From Neorhizobium sp. NCHU2750 (GTDB taxonomy: Bacteria; Pseudomonadota; Alphaproteobacteria; Rhizobiales; Rhizobiaceae): DNA of 64,000 bases. Made by a program: the position numbers and the translations under genes. The notes beneath the pieces were generated by a model. The model was given only the letters and a program-made list of their open reading frames with translations, was not told the DNA's origin and searched no databases. Shown here one piece after another: positions 50,673-59,052 of this stretch. Position 1 is the stretch's first letter. Every line of letters starts with the position of its first letter. The stretch lies in assembly GCF_003597675.1 (NCBI RefSeq), contig NZ_CP030827.1, positions 3,407,501-3,471,500 of the forward strand, read 5' to 3'.

Positions 50673-51274
50673 AGGCTCCCAAGCGTGCAAAGCTTCTGAC
50701 GCTTGATCAGTTGGAGGCGTGGTTCGACAAGGCAGAGCCGGCGCCACCATGCCGGGGCGTGTCAACGCTCAATGGGTTCCTGACGGGATTGGCCGCAGGT
50801 CCGGTCTTCCTGCTTCCCAATGACTGGATGTTCCATGTCATTGGGAAGCACGAGGAAAAGGCCTTCGTCGGAAACAAGACCTACGCCGTGATCGAAACGA
50901 TCGTCGATCACTACAACCTCATCGCTCACCAACTGACGGCGCCCGGCCGGTATGCACCGATGTTCATGCGCACGGATGATGAGGAAGTCCTGCCTGGCGA
51001 TTGGGCCGATGGGTTCTATGGCGCCATCAAACTGAACCTGGCAGCCTGGGCGCCTCTCATGGCCGAGAAACAGACCGGCGAACCCATCATGGCCATATTG
51101 ATGCAAGCCACCGAGGCAGATCTCCTCGAAATGGTCTCAGCAGTGTACCCGAGGCCGCCCGAGGCCCTCCTTAAAGACGCATGGCGTGCCATCCCAACCG
51201 CCGTCGAAACCATCTACGCGCACTGCAAACCAATGCGCTTCAATCCCGGCGCTCCAGCAAACGATATCTCGTAG
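50669..51274 (+). CDS. IS66 passenger gene, UPF0149/YecA-like protein
   Basis: 201 residues beginning at a GTG that overlaps the tnpC stop (GTGA). The UPF0149 (YgfB/YecA) fold is suggested by LEAWFDKAEPAPPCRGVSTL, LNGFLTGLAAGPVFLLPNDW and the GDWADGFYGAIKLNLAAW helix. It lacks the SEC-C zinc tail that many YecA proteins carry. Some rhizobial IS66 elements carry such an extra gene; its role in transposition is unknown. Confidence 0.85.
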   Translation: MKAPKRAKLLTLDQLEAWFDKAEPAPPCRGVSTLNGFLTGLAAGPVFLLPNDWMFHVIGKHEEKAFVGNKTYAVIETIVDHYNLIAHQLTAPGRYAPMFMRTDDEEVLPGDWADGFYGAIKLNLAAWAPLMAEKQTGEPIMAILMQATEADLLEMVSAVYPRPPEALLKDAWRAIPTAVETIYAHCKPMRFNPGAPANDIS

Positions 51275-51342
51275 GAAAGATCCCCCAGAGGCACCTCGTC
51301 AAGCGTCAAGCTAAATCCGTGTGGGGCGCTCGCAACGGATAC

Positions 51343-51350
51343 CGTGAGAA
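51343..51350 (+). repeat. IS66 target-site duplication, right copy
   Basis: CGTGAGAA directly after the right inverted repeat; identical to 48142-48149. Confidence 0.95.
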
Positions 51351-52437
51351 TGGTGGCTTCGAGGGCAACGCGCAAACTCTGCACATTCTTGCTCGACTTG
51401 AAAAAAAGAGTACCGGTTCGACTCCTGAAGACTTTAAGCAATTCAAAGACGACGGCTCGGATAATAGGGTCGGGCTGAATCTCACCTACAGATCGCTCAG
51501 CGCCATCCTGAAGTATGATGCCGCGATTCCATTAACGTCGGACAATCGCCCCGCTGGGAAGAAACAAAAGGTCGTCAAAGGCTACTACGAAAGCGAACGC
51601 GAATTAGTAGAAAGAATAAAAAAGTCCGTAGTGGGCGATGCACATTATGCGGACTTCAAAACCATTGAATGCTCCATAATGGACATAGCTGATGACATCG
51701 CATACTCCACTTACGATCTTGAGGATATATTCAAGAGCGGATTCCTCAAGCCTCTCGATCTCTTTGACCTAAACCATGATATATATAAAAATGTCGTAGA
51801 CACGATAAATGAACGCATAATCAAGCAATACCCTGGAATTGATGTTGTAGTAGATATTGAAACAGTACATCAGGTTCTGCACTTTGTATTCCAAGACATC
51901 TTCAGTGTCTCGAAGGACGACATAAAACTCGTTCGAAACAAATCCGTTTCGCCAGAGCAGAAGAAGATGATTTTCTCAGCTCAGGCCCACAGCTGGTCCA
52001 ATGTGATGGCAGAAAACGGATATCACCGGACAGACTTCACTTCTTCGCTCATTCAGATGTTCATAGAGGGTGTCGAGGTGGTGAAGCACAAATCACACCC
52101 GCAGCTCCATCAAGCTAAACTTGAGATTGATACGTTTGTTGCTGTCGAAACGTTGAAAAACATCACGTATCAGGCGATTATTCGATCCCCCGCACTACAG
52201 GTCGTGGAGTTTCGTGGAAAAGACATTGTTAAGAAAATATTTGTCGCAATAACGAAAGACGACGGGGACAGATTACTTCCCAGTGACTTCAGAGAGCTAT
52301 ACAAAGCGTCTCCCGGCAAAGATGAAAAGCTTCGAGTGGTTTGCGATTTCATCGCAGGTATGACGGATAGGTACGCGATTGAGTTCTATAGCCGTCTGTA
52401 CGGCGCAAACGGGCTCACCATGCACAAGCCATTCTAA
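51351..52437 (+). pseudogene. 3' part of the HD-domain dNTP triphosphohydrolase gene
   Basis: Continues the broken dNTPase after the IS: GGFEGNAQTLHILARLEKKS, the conserved LTYRSLSAILKYDAAIP stretch, and the family's second metal-site region IMDIADDIAYSTYDLEDIF. It ends MHKPF at 52437, immediately followed by AAGGAG and the next gene. On its own it lacks the first HD ligands and any obvious start, so it is inactive unless the IS excises precisely. This region is AT-rich compared with the chromosome, as expected for acquired DNA. Confidence 0.88.
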
Positions 52438-52441
52438 GGAG

Positions 52442-53521
52442 TTGGTAAGCAAAAACTTAAAAGTCTTGTTCGGTAAAGAGGTGAATATCTTGGGCGATCG
52501 GGCCGAGCTAAAAAAAATAATCGAAGCCGTCGAAAATTTCTACGACGCGGATATTTACGCGTACTCTGCACCGATTGACCATGAGGGCTTTGGGCGGATC
52601 GTAAAGAGTTTTCGAAAACGGCGACCTAATGCAATCCTCATACTCACGACCTCAGGCGGGCTAGCTAATTCAGCTTATAAGATCGCGCGGTTCTTTCAGG
52701 AACAGTACGAAGAGTTCTTCATCTGCCTTCCTAGCGTATGCAAGAGCGCCGGCACATTACTCGCCATTGGAGCCCATAAATTGATCATGGGGCCTTTCTC
52801 CGAACTTGGCCCGCTCGATGTCCAACTCTACGAACGCGATGAGATCTTTTCTCGAAAATCAGGCTTGTTGAGCCATTCTGCGTTCGACGCGCTTAAACAG
52901 GAAGCCTTCTCCCTGTACGAACACTTCCTTCTGTCGATTAAGGCTAGAAGCGGCGACAATATCAGCTTTCCCGTAGCGTCATCTGTAGCTGGCGACTTAG
53001 CCGGCCACCTGATGGCACCTATATTTGAACAGATATCACCGAACGTGCTTGGCAGTGACTTTAGAGACCTACAAGTGGCCATCCATTATGGTAGCCGCCT
53101 GGCGCAATATTCCGAGAATATCAGCGATGCAAATATCCAACTGCTTACTGAAAATTATCCGTCCCACGATTTTATCATAGACACTCAAGAGGCTTCTGAG
53201 CTTTTTTCAAACGTCGAAGCTCCCGATGAAACTCTTTGGAAACTTATCGGAACAATAGCCCAGTTCGTGCTTTCGGAGAGCGAAAGCGGCATCGTTAATC
53301 GACTCAGCTCACTTACCGATCCAAAAGCGACCGAGGAACAGGACAATGAGGATGAGGAAGACATCTTTGAAGATAAAGACCACGCCGGAAACATGGGTAG
53401 TGGCGCAGACCCAGATCGCGAAGGCCATAATCGAAAGGGGTCGCAAGGAACACATACCCCCGAAAGTCACGGCCCCAGCGAAACCGACGACGAAGCTGGC
53501 GGTGAGACAACTACCGCTTGA
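52442..53521 (+). CDS. SDH-family Clp-fold serine proteinase
   Basis: About 359 residues of the serine-dehydrogenase-proteinase (SDH/ClpP-fold) family: AILILTTSGGLANSAYKIAR builds the oxyanion loop, and VCKSAGTLLAIGAHKLIMGP holds the nucleophile Ser (KSAGT), followed by FSELGPLDVQLYE. The C-terminal ~60 residues are very acidic and low-complexity (EEQDNEDEEDIFEDKDHAGN). The start is uncertain: TTG 52442 sits too close to AAGGAG (52436-52441), a GTG at 52481 is possible, and the frame is open back to 52379. It directly follows the dNTPase, so they formed one operon. The proteinase itself looks intact. Confidence 0.82.
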   Translation: MVSKNLKVLFGKEVNILGDRAELKKIIEAVENFYDADIYAYSAPIDHEGFGRIVKSFRKRRPNAILILTTSGGLANSAYKIARFFQEQYEEFFICLPSVCKSAGTLLAIGAHKLIMGPFSELGPLDVQLYERDEIFSRKSGLLSHSAFDALKQEAFSLYEHFLLSIKARSGDNISFPVASSVAGDLAGHLMAPIFEQISPNVLGSDFRDLQVAIHYGSRLAQYSENISDANIQLLTENYPSHDFIIDTQEASELFSNVEAPDETLWKLIGTIAQFVLSESESGIVNRLSSLTDPKATEEQDNEDEEDIFEDKDHAGNMGSGADPDREGHNRKGSQGTHTPESHGPSETDDEAGGETTTA

Positions 53522-54005
53522 GCTTCTGTCCATCTGAGATCGGACAGCTTGTGTAGCCCTATATCCGTGTTTGAGGGGTGAAGAAGCATCACATCCATGC
53601 TAAGGGCGGATATTGAGCGCCCGACTCTGCGGATCGATACGCATCAGCCGATCTAGCACATTCACAATGCCTGACATCATACCAACCTTGCCGCTCTAAA
53701 GTCCGTGATGACGCCTTCTGCTGGAAGCGGAAAGCGATACCTCGCTCGTGCTCCATTCACCGGCCAAGAGAAACTCCCCCGAGAAGAGCCTAGGTTACCG
53801 CAGCTTACACCGACGGAAAACTCTGCTGCCATCAGAATGGTCGACCATCTAAAGCCCGCAGGTGCATTGTGCCGGTCGATAGAGCCAAGATTTCGGTACA
53901 CTTTTACAGCTGTTTTGGTACAATACGTGGCTAGAAGCGGGAAAGACATATCGCGCAAACCATTGATTCAAAAGTCATGTTTCACACCCCTCAACCAGCC
54001 TCATG
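53522..54005. other. right end of the island without a supported gene
   Basis: About 480 bases between the proteinase gene and attR. It holds two GGTACA arm-type repeats (53895-53900, 53917-53922). The open frame at 53705-54091 has no credible start and no domain. Confidence 0.4.
53895..53922 (+). repeat. two GGTACA arm-type repeats near attR
   Basis: GGTACA at 53895-53900 and 53917-53922, same orientation as the three copies near attL. The TTTTGGTACA context at 53913-53922 is identical to that at 37539-37548. Likely integrase arm sites. Confidence 0.55.
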
Positions 54006-54022
54006 CCGGCACGGGGCACCAC
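54006..54022 (+). repeat. attR, 17-bp copy of the tRNA-Leu 3' end
   Basis: CCGGCACGGGGCACCAC, identical to 37457-37473. The five bases before it no longer form a T-stem (CTCATG instead of TCGATT), so this is only a tRNA fragment. It marks the right end of the island. Confidence 0.9.
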
Positions 54023-54311
54023 ATCTTCCCGAAAAATCCAGACATTCCGTACCCACCCGCACATGACACGATGACACAGAGGCGGCACTAAGGGTTTTCC
54101 TGTGGCGGCTTGCGGGATAAGAAGACACCGGGCAAATGGCCGCCGACCATGGGACCCGCTGGACCATCACGACAATGTGCCGGATAGGCGCGAGCCGCGG
54201 CAGGACCATGGCCGTTTACACCAAGGCCAATTCTGTTACAGCTTCGGCAAAATTCCGCCCCGGTGGCGGCATAGACGGCAATCGTCGACACGAAAATTGA
54301 AGGAGACAAGC

Positions 54312-54827
54312 ATGGCGCTGGCAGCTACCACCCCCCAGACCCGCAAGGGCCTCGGTTATGCGGTTTTCATGACGGTTGCGATGGCCGCCACCGTTGGCAG
54401 CGCCCTCGGCTTCGAGCATATCGGCGGCTATATTCCCTGCGCGCTCTGCCTTCTCGAACGCGAGCCCTATTATTACGGCGTCCCGATCGGCATCCTGGCA
54501 ATCGGCGCCTGCGTTCTCAGCCTGCCAACCTGGATCGTCCGTCTGCTTCTCGTCATACTCGGCATCATGATGCTGGTCGGCGCCGGCATGGGCGTCTATC
54601 ATTCGGGCGTCGAATGGGGCTTCTGGCCCGGCCCGACCGCCTGCGGCGGCAGCACGGCCATCACCACCAATGCCGGCAATCTTCTGGGTGACCTCAACAC
54701 CGTGCACGGCCCGTCCTGCGCCGATGCGGCGCTTCGCGTCCTGGGCCTCTCCTTCGCCGGCTGGAATGTCGTTGCTAGCGTCTTCCTCGCAGCCGTCGCC
54801 TTCATCGGCGCAAAAAAGGCCGCCTGA
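54312..54827 (+). CDS. dsbB: disulfide bond formation protein B
   Basis: Inner-membrane oxidase of DsbA that passes electrons to quinone. 171 residues with four predicted helices. The first redox pair is in IPCALCLLEREPYYYGV, and two more cysteines lie in the periplasmic loop (TACGGSTAI, GPSCADAAL). AAGGAGACAAGC precedes the ATG at 54312. First backbone gene after the island; its stop lies inside its own terminator hairpin. Confidence 0.92.
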   Translation: MALAATTPQTRKGLGYAVFMTVAMAATVGSALGFEHIGGYIPCALCLLEREPYYYGVPIGILAIGACVLSLPTWIVRLLLVILGIMMLVGAGMGVYHSGVEWGFWPGPTACGGSTAITTNAGNLLGDLNTVHGPSCADAALRVLGLSFAGWNVVASVFLAAVAFIGAKKAA

Positions 54828-54836
54828 GGCGGCCTT
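54816..54836 (+). terminator. dsbB terminator hairpin overlapping the stop codon
   Basis: AAGGCCGCC / GGCGGCCTT with loop TGA, where the loop is the dsbB stop codon itself. The trailing sequence (CATTCC) has few T, so efficiency may be moderate. Confidence 0.5.
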
Positions 54837-54879
54837 CATTCCGAACGGCAAAAGCGGCAAGCGCCGTGCAGCCCGATGA

Positions 54880-55437
54880 TCAGGGCTGCAACTCGGTATC
54901 CCAGTAGAGATAGTCCATCCAGCTTTCATGCAGGTAGTTCGGCGGGAAAAGCCGGCCATTGTTGTGGAGATCCTGCACGCTCGGCGCATAGGGCTTCTGG
55001 TGCGGCACCATGCCTGCCTGCTTCGGAAGCTTGCTGCCCTTCCTCAGATTGCAGGGCGAGCAGGCCGCCACCACATTTTCCCAGGTCGTCTCGCCGCCAT
55101 GCGCCCGCGGGATGACGTGATCGAAGGTGAGATCGTCATGCGCCCCGCAATACTGGCATTCGAACTTGTCGCGCAGGAACACGTTGAAGCGGGTAAAGGC
55201 CGGGTTGCGGGTCGGCTGGACATAGGTCTTGAGGCTGACGACGCTCGGCAGCTTCATGGTGAAACTGGGTGAGCAGACCGAATGGTCGTATTCGGCGATG
55301 ATGTTCACACGGTCAAGAAAGACCGCCTTGATCGCGTCCTGCCAGGACCACAACGACAAGGGATAGTAACTCAGCGGCCGGTAGTCAGCGTTCAACACGA
55401 GCGCCGGCAAGGCCTGCGGGGAGACTGCAATCGTCAA
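54880..55437 (-). CDS. HNH endonuclease (chromosomal, conserved)
   Basis: 185 residues. The HNH module is FECQYCGAHDDLTFDHVIPR with GGETTWENVVAACSPCNLRK, so the zinc cysteines and catalytic His are intact. The N-terminal LPALVLNADYRPLSYYPLSL and C-terminal MDYLYWDTELQP are hallmarks of a widespread bacterial HNH family with housekeeping-like distribution and unknown target. Convergent with dsbB. Confidence 0.92.
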   Translation of the reverse strand: MTIAVSPQALPALVLNADYRPLSYYPLSLWSWQDAIKAVFLDRVNIIAEYDHSVCSPSFTMKLPSVVSLKTYVQPTRNPAFTRFNVFLRDKFECQYCGAHDDLTFDHVIPRAHGGETTWENVVAACSPCNLRKGSKLPKQAGMVPHQKPYAPSVQDLHNNGRLFPPNYLHESWMDYLYWDTELQP

Positions 55438-55604
55438 GTGACGCTCCTACCCGATTCGGCATCTATCTCCTCTATATTAGGTCCGTTGTTACAGGATTGT
55501 GAAGCCCAATAAATGCAGTGGGATACTTCCTTTCGGCAAGCACCGTGCAAAGCCCTGCGCGCAAGGCTTTTGACTGCCGCCGCAAGCCGTTGCGAACGCC
55601 TGTT

Positions 55605-56273
55605 TCAGGCCACGGGCAGCGCCTCGCGACGCATCGTCGCGGCATAATGCGCCCAGAAAAGCCGGGCCGCGACGGAGCGGTAGGGGGCCCATGCCGCAGC
55701 GATCCCGGCCACCTGGCGGATATCCGGCCGCGCTTCCAGGAGAAGCCCCCGGCCAACAGCCGCCCTCAGCGCCACATCGCCGGCAGGAAAGATATCCGGA
55801 TGCCCGCCGCAGAACATCAGATAGACTTCTGCCGTCCATGGCCCGATACCGGGAAGCGCCACGAGCCGACGCATCGCCTCATCCGCGTCAAGCAGACAGA
55901 TACCCTCTAGCTCGATGCCGCCGCTGTTGACGGTGTCGGCGAGGCCCTTGAGCGTCGAAGCCTTCGCCCGTGACAGACCGAATGTGGCGATCACTTGTGG
56001 GTCGAGCGCCGCATAGCGCTCCGCCGTCACCGGCCCCGATGCCTCGATCCGCCGCCAGATCGCATCCGCACTGGCGCGCGACACCATCTGCGACACGATG
56101 ATCGAGGCAAGCCCACGGAACCCCGGCTCCGCCAGCCTCAGCGGCAGCGGCCCGGCAATCTCCGCCACCGGCACGAGCCGCGGATCGATGATGAGCAGTT
56201 GCGCAAGGCCGGCCTCGACATCGGCGTCGCTTCGGATGATTGTCAAAACCACAGTCTCCCTCGTATTCCCCAT
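55605..56273 (-). CDS. DNA-3-methyladenine glycosylase (AlkA-like)
   Basis: Base-excision repair glycosylase removing 3-methyladenine and related alkylated bases. 222 residues from ATG 56273 (MGNTRETVVLTIIRSD). The helix-hairpin-helix is VALPGIGPWTAEVYLMF and the catalytic Asp lies in FPAGDVALRAAVGRG. No N-terminal beta domain, as in the shorter AlkA-like class. The frame is open upstream, but that region overlaps gluQRS. Divergent from gluQRS with 19 bases between. Confidence 0.88.
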   Translation of the reverse strand: MGNTRETVVLTIIRSDADVEAGLAQLLIIDPRLVPVAEIAGPLPLRLAEPGFRGLASIIVSQMVSRASADAIWRRIEASGPVTAERYAALDPQVIATFGLSRAKASTLKGLADTVNSGGIELEGICLLDADEAMRRLVALPGIGPWTAEVYLMFCGGHPDIFPAGDVALRAAVGRGLLLEARPDIRQVAGIAAAWAPYRSVAARLFWAHYAATMRREALPVA

Positions 56274-56292
56274 TGGCCGCCCGGCAAAAACC

Positions 56293-57201
56293 ATGGCACA
56301 ACAAGCCATGCCAGCCGCCTCTCCCAATAGCCCTGTCTTCCGCTTCGCGCCAAGCCCGAATGGCCTTCTCCATCTCGGCCATGCGTTCTCCGCCCTCATC
56401 AACCAGAACATGGCAAGCGCTACGGGCGGGCGCCTGTTGCTGCGCATCGAAGATATCGATCTCACCCGCTGCACAGACGAATTCGAACAGGCGATCTACC
56501 GCGATCTCCAATGGATCGGCCTTTCCTGGGAAGAGCCGGTGCGGCGGCAATCGCAGCATTTCGATCTCTACCGGCAGTCACTGGAGACTTTGCGTGAGAT
56601 GGGCCTCGTCTATCCCGCCTTTCTAACCCGTGGCGAGGTGAAGGCGCATGTGGCCGAACACGAGGCGAGCGGCGCCGCATGGCCGCGCGATCCGGACGGC
56701 TCGCCGCTCTATCCCGCCACCGACCGTGAGCGCAGCGATACCGAGAGGCGGAAGCTGATGGCAGGCGGCATCCGCCATGCCTGGCGGCTCGATATCGCCA
56801 AGACGCTTGCCTTCGCAGGAACACCCCTGTCCTGGCAGGAAACCGGCACGGGAGCGCCCGAGGTCATTGCCGCCGACCCGTCAGCCTGGGGCGATGTCGT
56901 TCTGTCGCGCTCCGATGCCCCGTCGAGCTATCACCTGTCGGTCGTAGTCGACGATGCGCTGCAAGGGGTGACGCATGTGGTGCGCGGCCGCGATCTCTAT
57001 GAAAGCACCGCCATCCACCGGTTGCTGCAGGTCCTGCTTGGCCTGCCGGAGCCGGTCTATCATCACCACCGGCTGATCCTCGGTGCCGATGGCCGCAAGC
57101 TTTCCAAAAGCGAGGGATCAACCGGAATTGCGGCCTTGAGAAACGAGGGGTTCGTGCCCGCCGATATCCGCCGCCTCGTGGGTCTCGGCGTCGGCCTCTG
57201 A
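56293..57201 (+). CDS. gluQRS: glutamyl-Q tRNA(Asp) synthetase
   Basis: Attaches glutamate to the queuosine of tRNA-Asp. 302 residues, about two thirds of GluRS, lacking the anticodon-binding domain. The HIGH-like FAPSPNGLLHLGHAFSAL, RIEDID and KMSKS-like DGRKLSKSEG are present. From ATG 56293 (MAQQAMPAASPN). Its last 84 bases overlap the end of the BrkB-family gene on the opposite strand. Confidence 0.9.
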   Translation: MAQQAMPAASPNSPVFRFAPSPNGLLHLGHAFSALINQNMASATGGRLLLRIEDIDLTRCTDEFEQAIYRDLQWIGLSWEEPVRRQSQHFDLYRQSLETLREMGLVYPAFLTRGEVKAHVAEHEASGAAWPRDPDGSPLYPATDRERSDTERRKLMAGGIRHAWRLDIAKTLAFAGTPLSWQETGTGAPEVIAADPSAWGDVVLSRSDAPSSYHLSVVVDDALQGVTHVVRGRDLYESTAIHRLLQVLLGLPEPVYHHHRLILGADGRKLSKSEGSTGIAALRNEGFVPADIRRLVGLGVGL

Positions 57202-58092
57202 CTGTTCCCGTCTCTTGGCGCGGCGCTGCTTCTGCACCTGGTTGACGACCGAATAGACCCGGTACTTCAGGATCGCCGCATTGAACTCTGCGCCGAGCAT
57301 GAAGATCACGCCCACCATATAGAGAAACACCAGCACGATCATGATCGACGCCAGCCCCGCATAGGTGGCGGCATAATTGGCAAAGGTCGACAGATAGGCG
57401 GCAAAGCCGAAGCCGAACAGCGTCCAGATCACGATCGTCAGAACCACGCCCGGCAGCACGTCGATGATCCGCCTTTTGCCCGAAGGCAGCCATTTGTGGG
57501 AAAACAGAAGCCCGATCAAGAGAAGCAGGCCGGTGCCGACAAGGCCCCAGTTGGCGACCGCATTGAGGTCGCTCATCAGCCAGGGGAATTTGGTTTCCGC
57601 ATAGCGCTGCGCCACCGGCACGGCGAGAAGCACGATGCTGATCACGGCAAAGATGACGACCGCCACCACCACATAGCCGAGGCTCGCCAGACGCGTCACG
57701 TACCAGGCACGCGTTTCCGTCATCCGATAGGCGCGGTTGAGCGAGATGCGCAGCGCCTCGACCCCGTTTGAGGCGAAATAGGCGGCGGCAAGCACCGAGA
57801 CGGTCAGCAGCCCGCCGCGCGGCATCTCGATTACCCGCTGGATTTCCGAGGCGATCGGCGTGGCTATATCCGCCGGCCAGGCATCGAACATCAGGTGGAT
57901 AGCCGTATCGGAAAAGCCGCCGGCACCGAGAAAGCCCGCAAGAGCCGTGCCGAAGATCAGGAAGGGAAACAGCGCCAGAAGCCCCGATAGCGCCACATGG
58001 CTTGCCATCGCCCAGCCGTCATCCTCGGTGAAATGCCAATAGGCGTCCCACAACACTTTGAAGGCCAGCCTGTGCCATCGCGGCCTGCGCAT
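57118..58092 (-). CDS. YihY/virulence factor BrkB family membrane protein
   Basis: 324 residues with six predicted helices. The N-terminal WHFTEDDGWAMASHVALSGL and LALFPFLIFGTALAGF are typical of the family, as are LYMVGVIFMLGAEFNAAILK and the basic tail QKQRRAKRREQSEA. The function of YihY proteins is unsettled (it is not RNase BN). ATG 58092 follows GGAGG closely; longer starts upstream (58104 TTG) are possible. The 3' end overlaps gluQRS tail to tail by 84 bases. Confidence 0.85.
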   Translation of the reverse strand: MRRPRWHRLAFKVLWDAYWHFTEDDGWAMASHVALSGLLALFPFLIFGTALAGFLGAGGFSDTAIHLMFDAWPADIATPIASEIQRVIEMPRGGLLTVSVLAAAYFASNGVEALRISLNRAYRMTETRAWYVTRLASLGYVVVAVVIFAVISIVLLAVPVAQRYAETKFPWLMSDLNAVANWGLVGTGLLLLIGLLFSHKWLPSGKRRIIDVLPGVVLTIVIWTLFGFGFAAYLSTFANYAATYAGLASIMIVLVFLYMVGVIFMLGAEFNAAILKYRVYSVVNQVQKQRRAKRREQSEADAETHEAADIGGHEPLVSQGRNSG

Positions 58093-58198
58093 CTCCTCCG
58101 TCAATGGACACTCCGTTGTGACTTCCAGCGAAATATGGGAGGAACACTCTCGATTGTACAGACGCTCCGCCCAAAAGCGCCCACGGGAAGTGCCCCAC

Positions 58199-59032
58199 AT
58201 GACTGTAGCAAGAACGATCATCGTCACCGGCTGTTCCTCCGGTATCGGCGCCTATTGCGCCAGAGCGTTAAAAAGTGATGGCTGGCGTGTCTTCGCGACA
58301 GTGAGGAAGGCAGAGGATCTGGCAGCGCTGGAGGCAGACGGCATCGAGGCGCTGCTGATGGACTATACGAAGCGCGATACGATCGACAGCCTGGTCGAGA
58401 CGGTCGTCGAACGCACCGGCGGACAGATCGACGCGCTGTTCAACAATGGCGCCTATGGCCAGCCCGGTGCGGTGGAAGACCTTTCGACCGACGTGTTGCG
58501 CGAGCAGTTCGAGACCAATCTTTTCGGCTGGCATGAGCTGACCCGCCAGATCGTGCCGCTGATGCGCGCCAGAGGCCGGGGCCGCATCGTCAACTGCTCG
58601 TCCATCCTCGGTCTCATTCCCTATCGCTACCGCGGCGCCTATACCGCGTCGAAATACGCGCTCGAAGGACTGACGCTGACGCTTCGGATGGAGCTTGCCG
58701 GATCAGGCATCGAGGTGAGCCTCATCGAACCCGGCCCGATCGAGAGCCGCTTCACCGCCAATTCGCTCGCAAAGATCAACCAGCATATCGATCTCGAAGG
58801 CTCCGTTCACGCCAAGGAATACAAGCGCCAGCTCAAACGGCTGAACGGGCGGGGCCAGATCAGCAGGCACAAGCTTGGCCCCGATGCCGTCCATGCCGTG
58901 CTCGATCACGCCTTGAACGCGCCACGCCCGAAGCCGCATTATCTGGTGACGCGACCGGCAAAGCAGGGCGTCTTGCTGAAACGCTTGCTTCCGGCGCAAC
59001 TCTTCTACACGCTGATGCGCCGTATCGACTGA
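58199..59032 (+). CDS. SDR family NAD(P)-dependent oxidoreductase
   Basis: 277 residues. The N-terminal dinucleotide site IIVTGCSSGIGAYCARALKS, the NNGAYGQPG strand and the catalytic YxxxK in YRGAYTASKYALEG are intact, with the Ser in NCSSILG. This classical SDR branch often reduces short-chain ketones or sterols. Substrate unknown. Start ATG 58199 (MTVARTIIVTG); the gene precedes the small HIG1-like gene by 20 bases. Confidence 0.9.
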   Translation: MTVARTIIVTGCSSGIGAYCARALKSDGWRVFATVRKAEDLAALEADGIEALLMDYTKRDTIDSLVETVVERTGGQIDALFNNGAYGQPGAVEDLSTDVLREQFETNLFGWHELTRQIVPLMRARGRGRIVNCSSILGLIPYRYRGAYTASKYALEGLTLTLRMELAGSGIEVSLIEPGPIESRFTANSLAKINQHIDLEGSVHAKEYKRQLKRLNGRGQISRHKLGPDAVHAVLDHALNAPRPKPHYLVTRPAKQGVLLKRLLPAQLFYTLMRRID

Positions 59033-59052
59033 CAACTGACGGGAGGCAGGAC

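Larger units (their letters stand above)
48150..51342 (+). mobile_element. IS66-family insertion sequence, 3193 bp, with a passenger gene
   Basis: The terminal inverted repeats begin GTAACCGTTGCGAG (left, 48150) and, on the complementary strand, GTATCCGTTGCGAG (right, ending 51342), matching over about 23 bases with three differences. Flanked by an 8-bp duplication (CGTGAGAA). It contains tnpA, tnpB and tnpC plus a fourth gene of the UPF0149/YecA type, all on the plus strand and translationally coupled where they meet. The insertion splits the dNTPase gene. Confidence 0.95.
37457..54022 (+). mobile_element. integrated genomic island at tRNA-Leu, about 16.6 kb
   Basis: Bounded by 17-bp direct repeats (attL at 37457-37473, attR at 54006-54022), with a tyrosine integrase next to the tRNA and GGTACA arm-type repeats inside both ends. 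No conjugation, replication, capsid or terminase genes are visible, so it is a non-self-mobile island or the remnant of a larger one. Cargo: HEPN-like and HNH proteins, a serine recombinase, a DUF4365 protein and an IS-broken dNTPase/Clp-fold proteinase block. Much of the cargo (for example 51350-53520) is clearly richer in A and T than the flanking chromosome. Confidence 0.88.

Noticed and set aside
37457..54022. Island as a prophage or conjugative element
   Set aside because: No capsid, terminase, relaxase or secretion genes can be seen; only recombinases and accessory cargo.
53705..54091. 128-codon frame across attR
   Set aside because: It would run through the attachment site, lacks a good start and matches no family.
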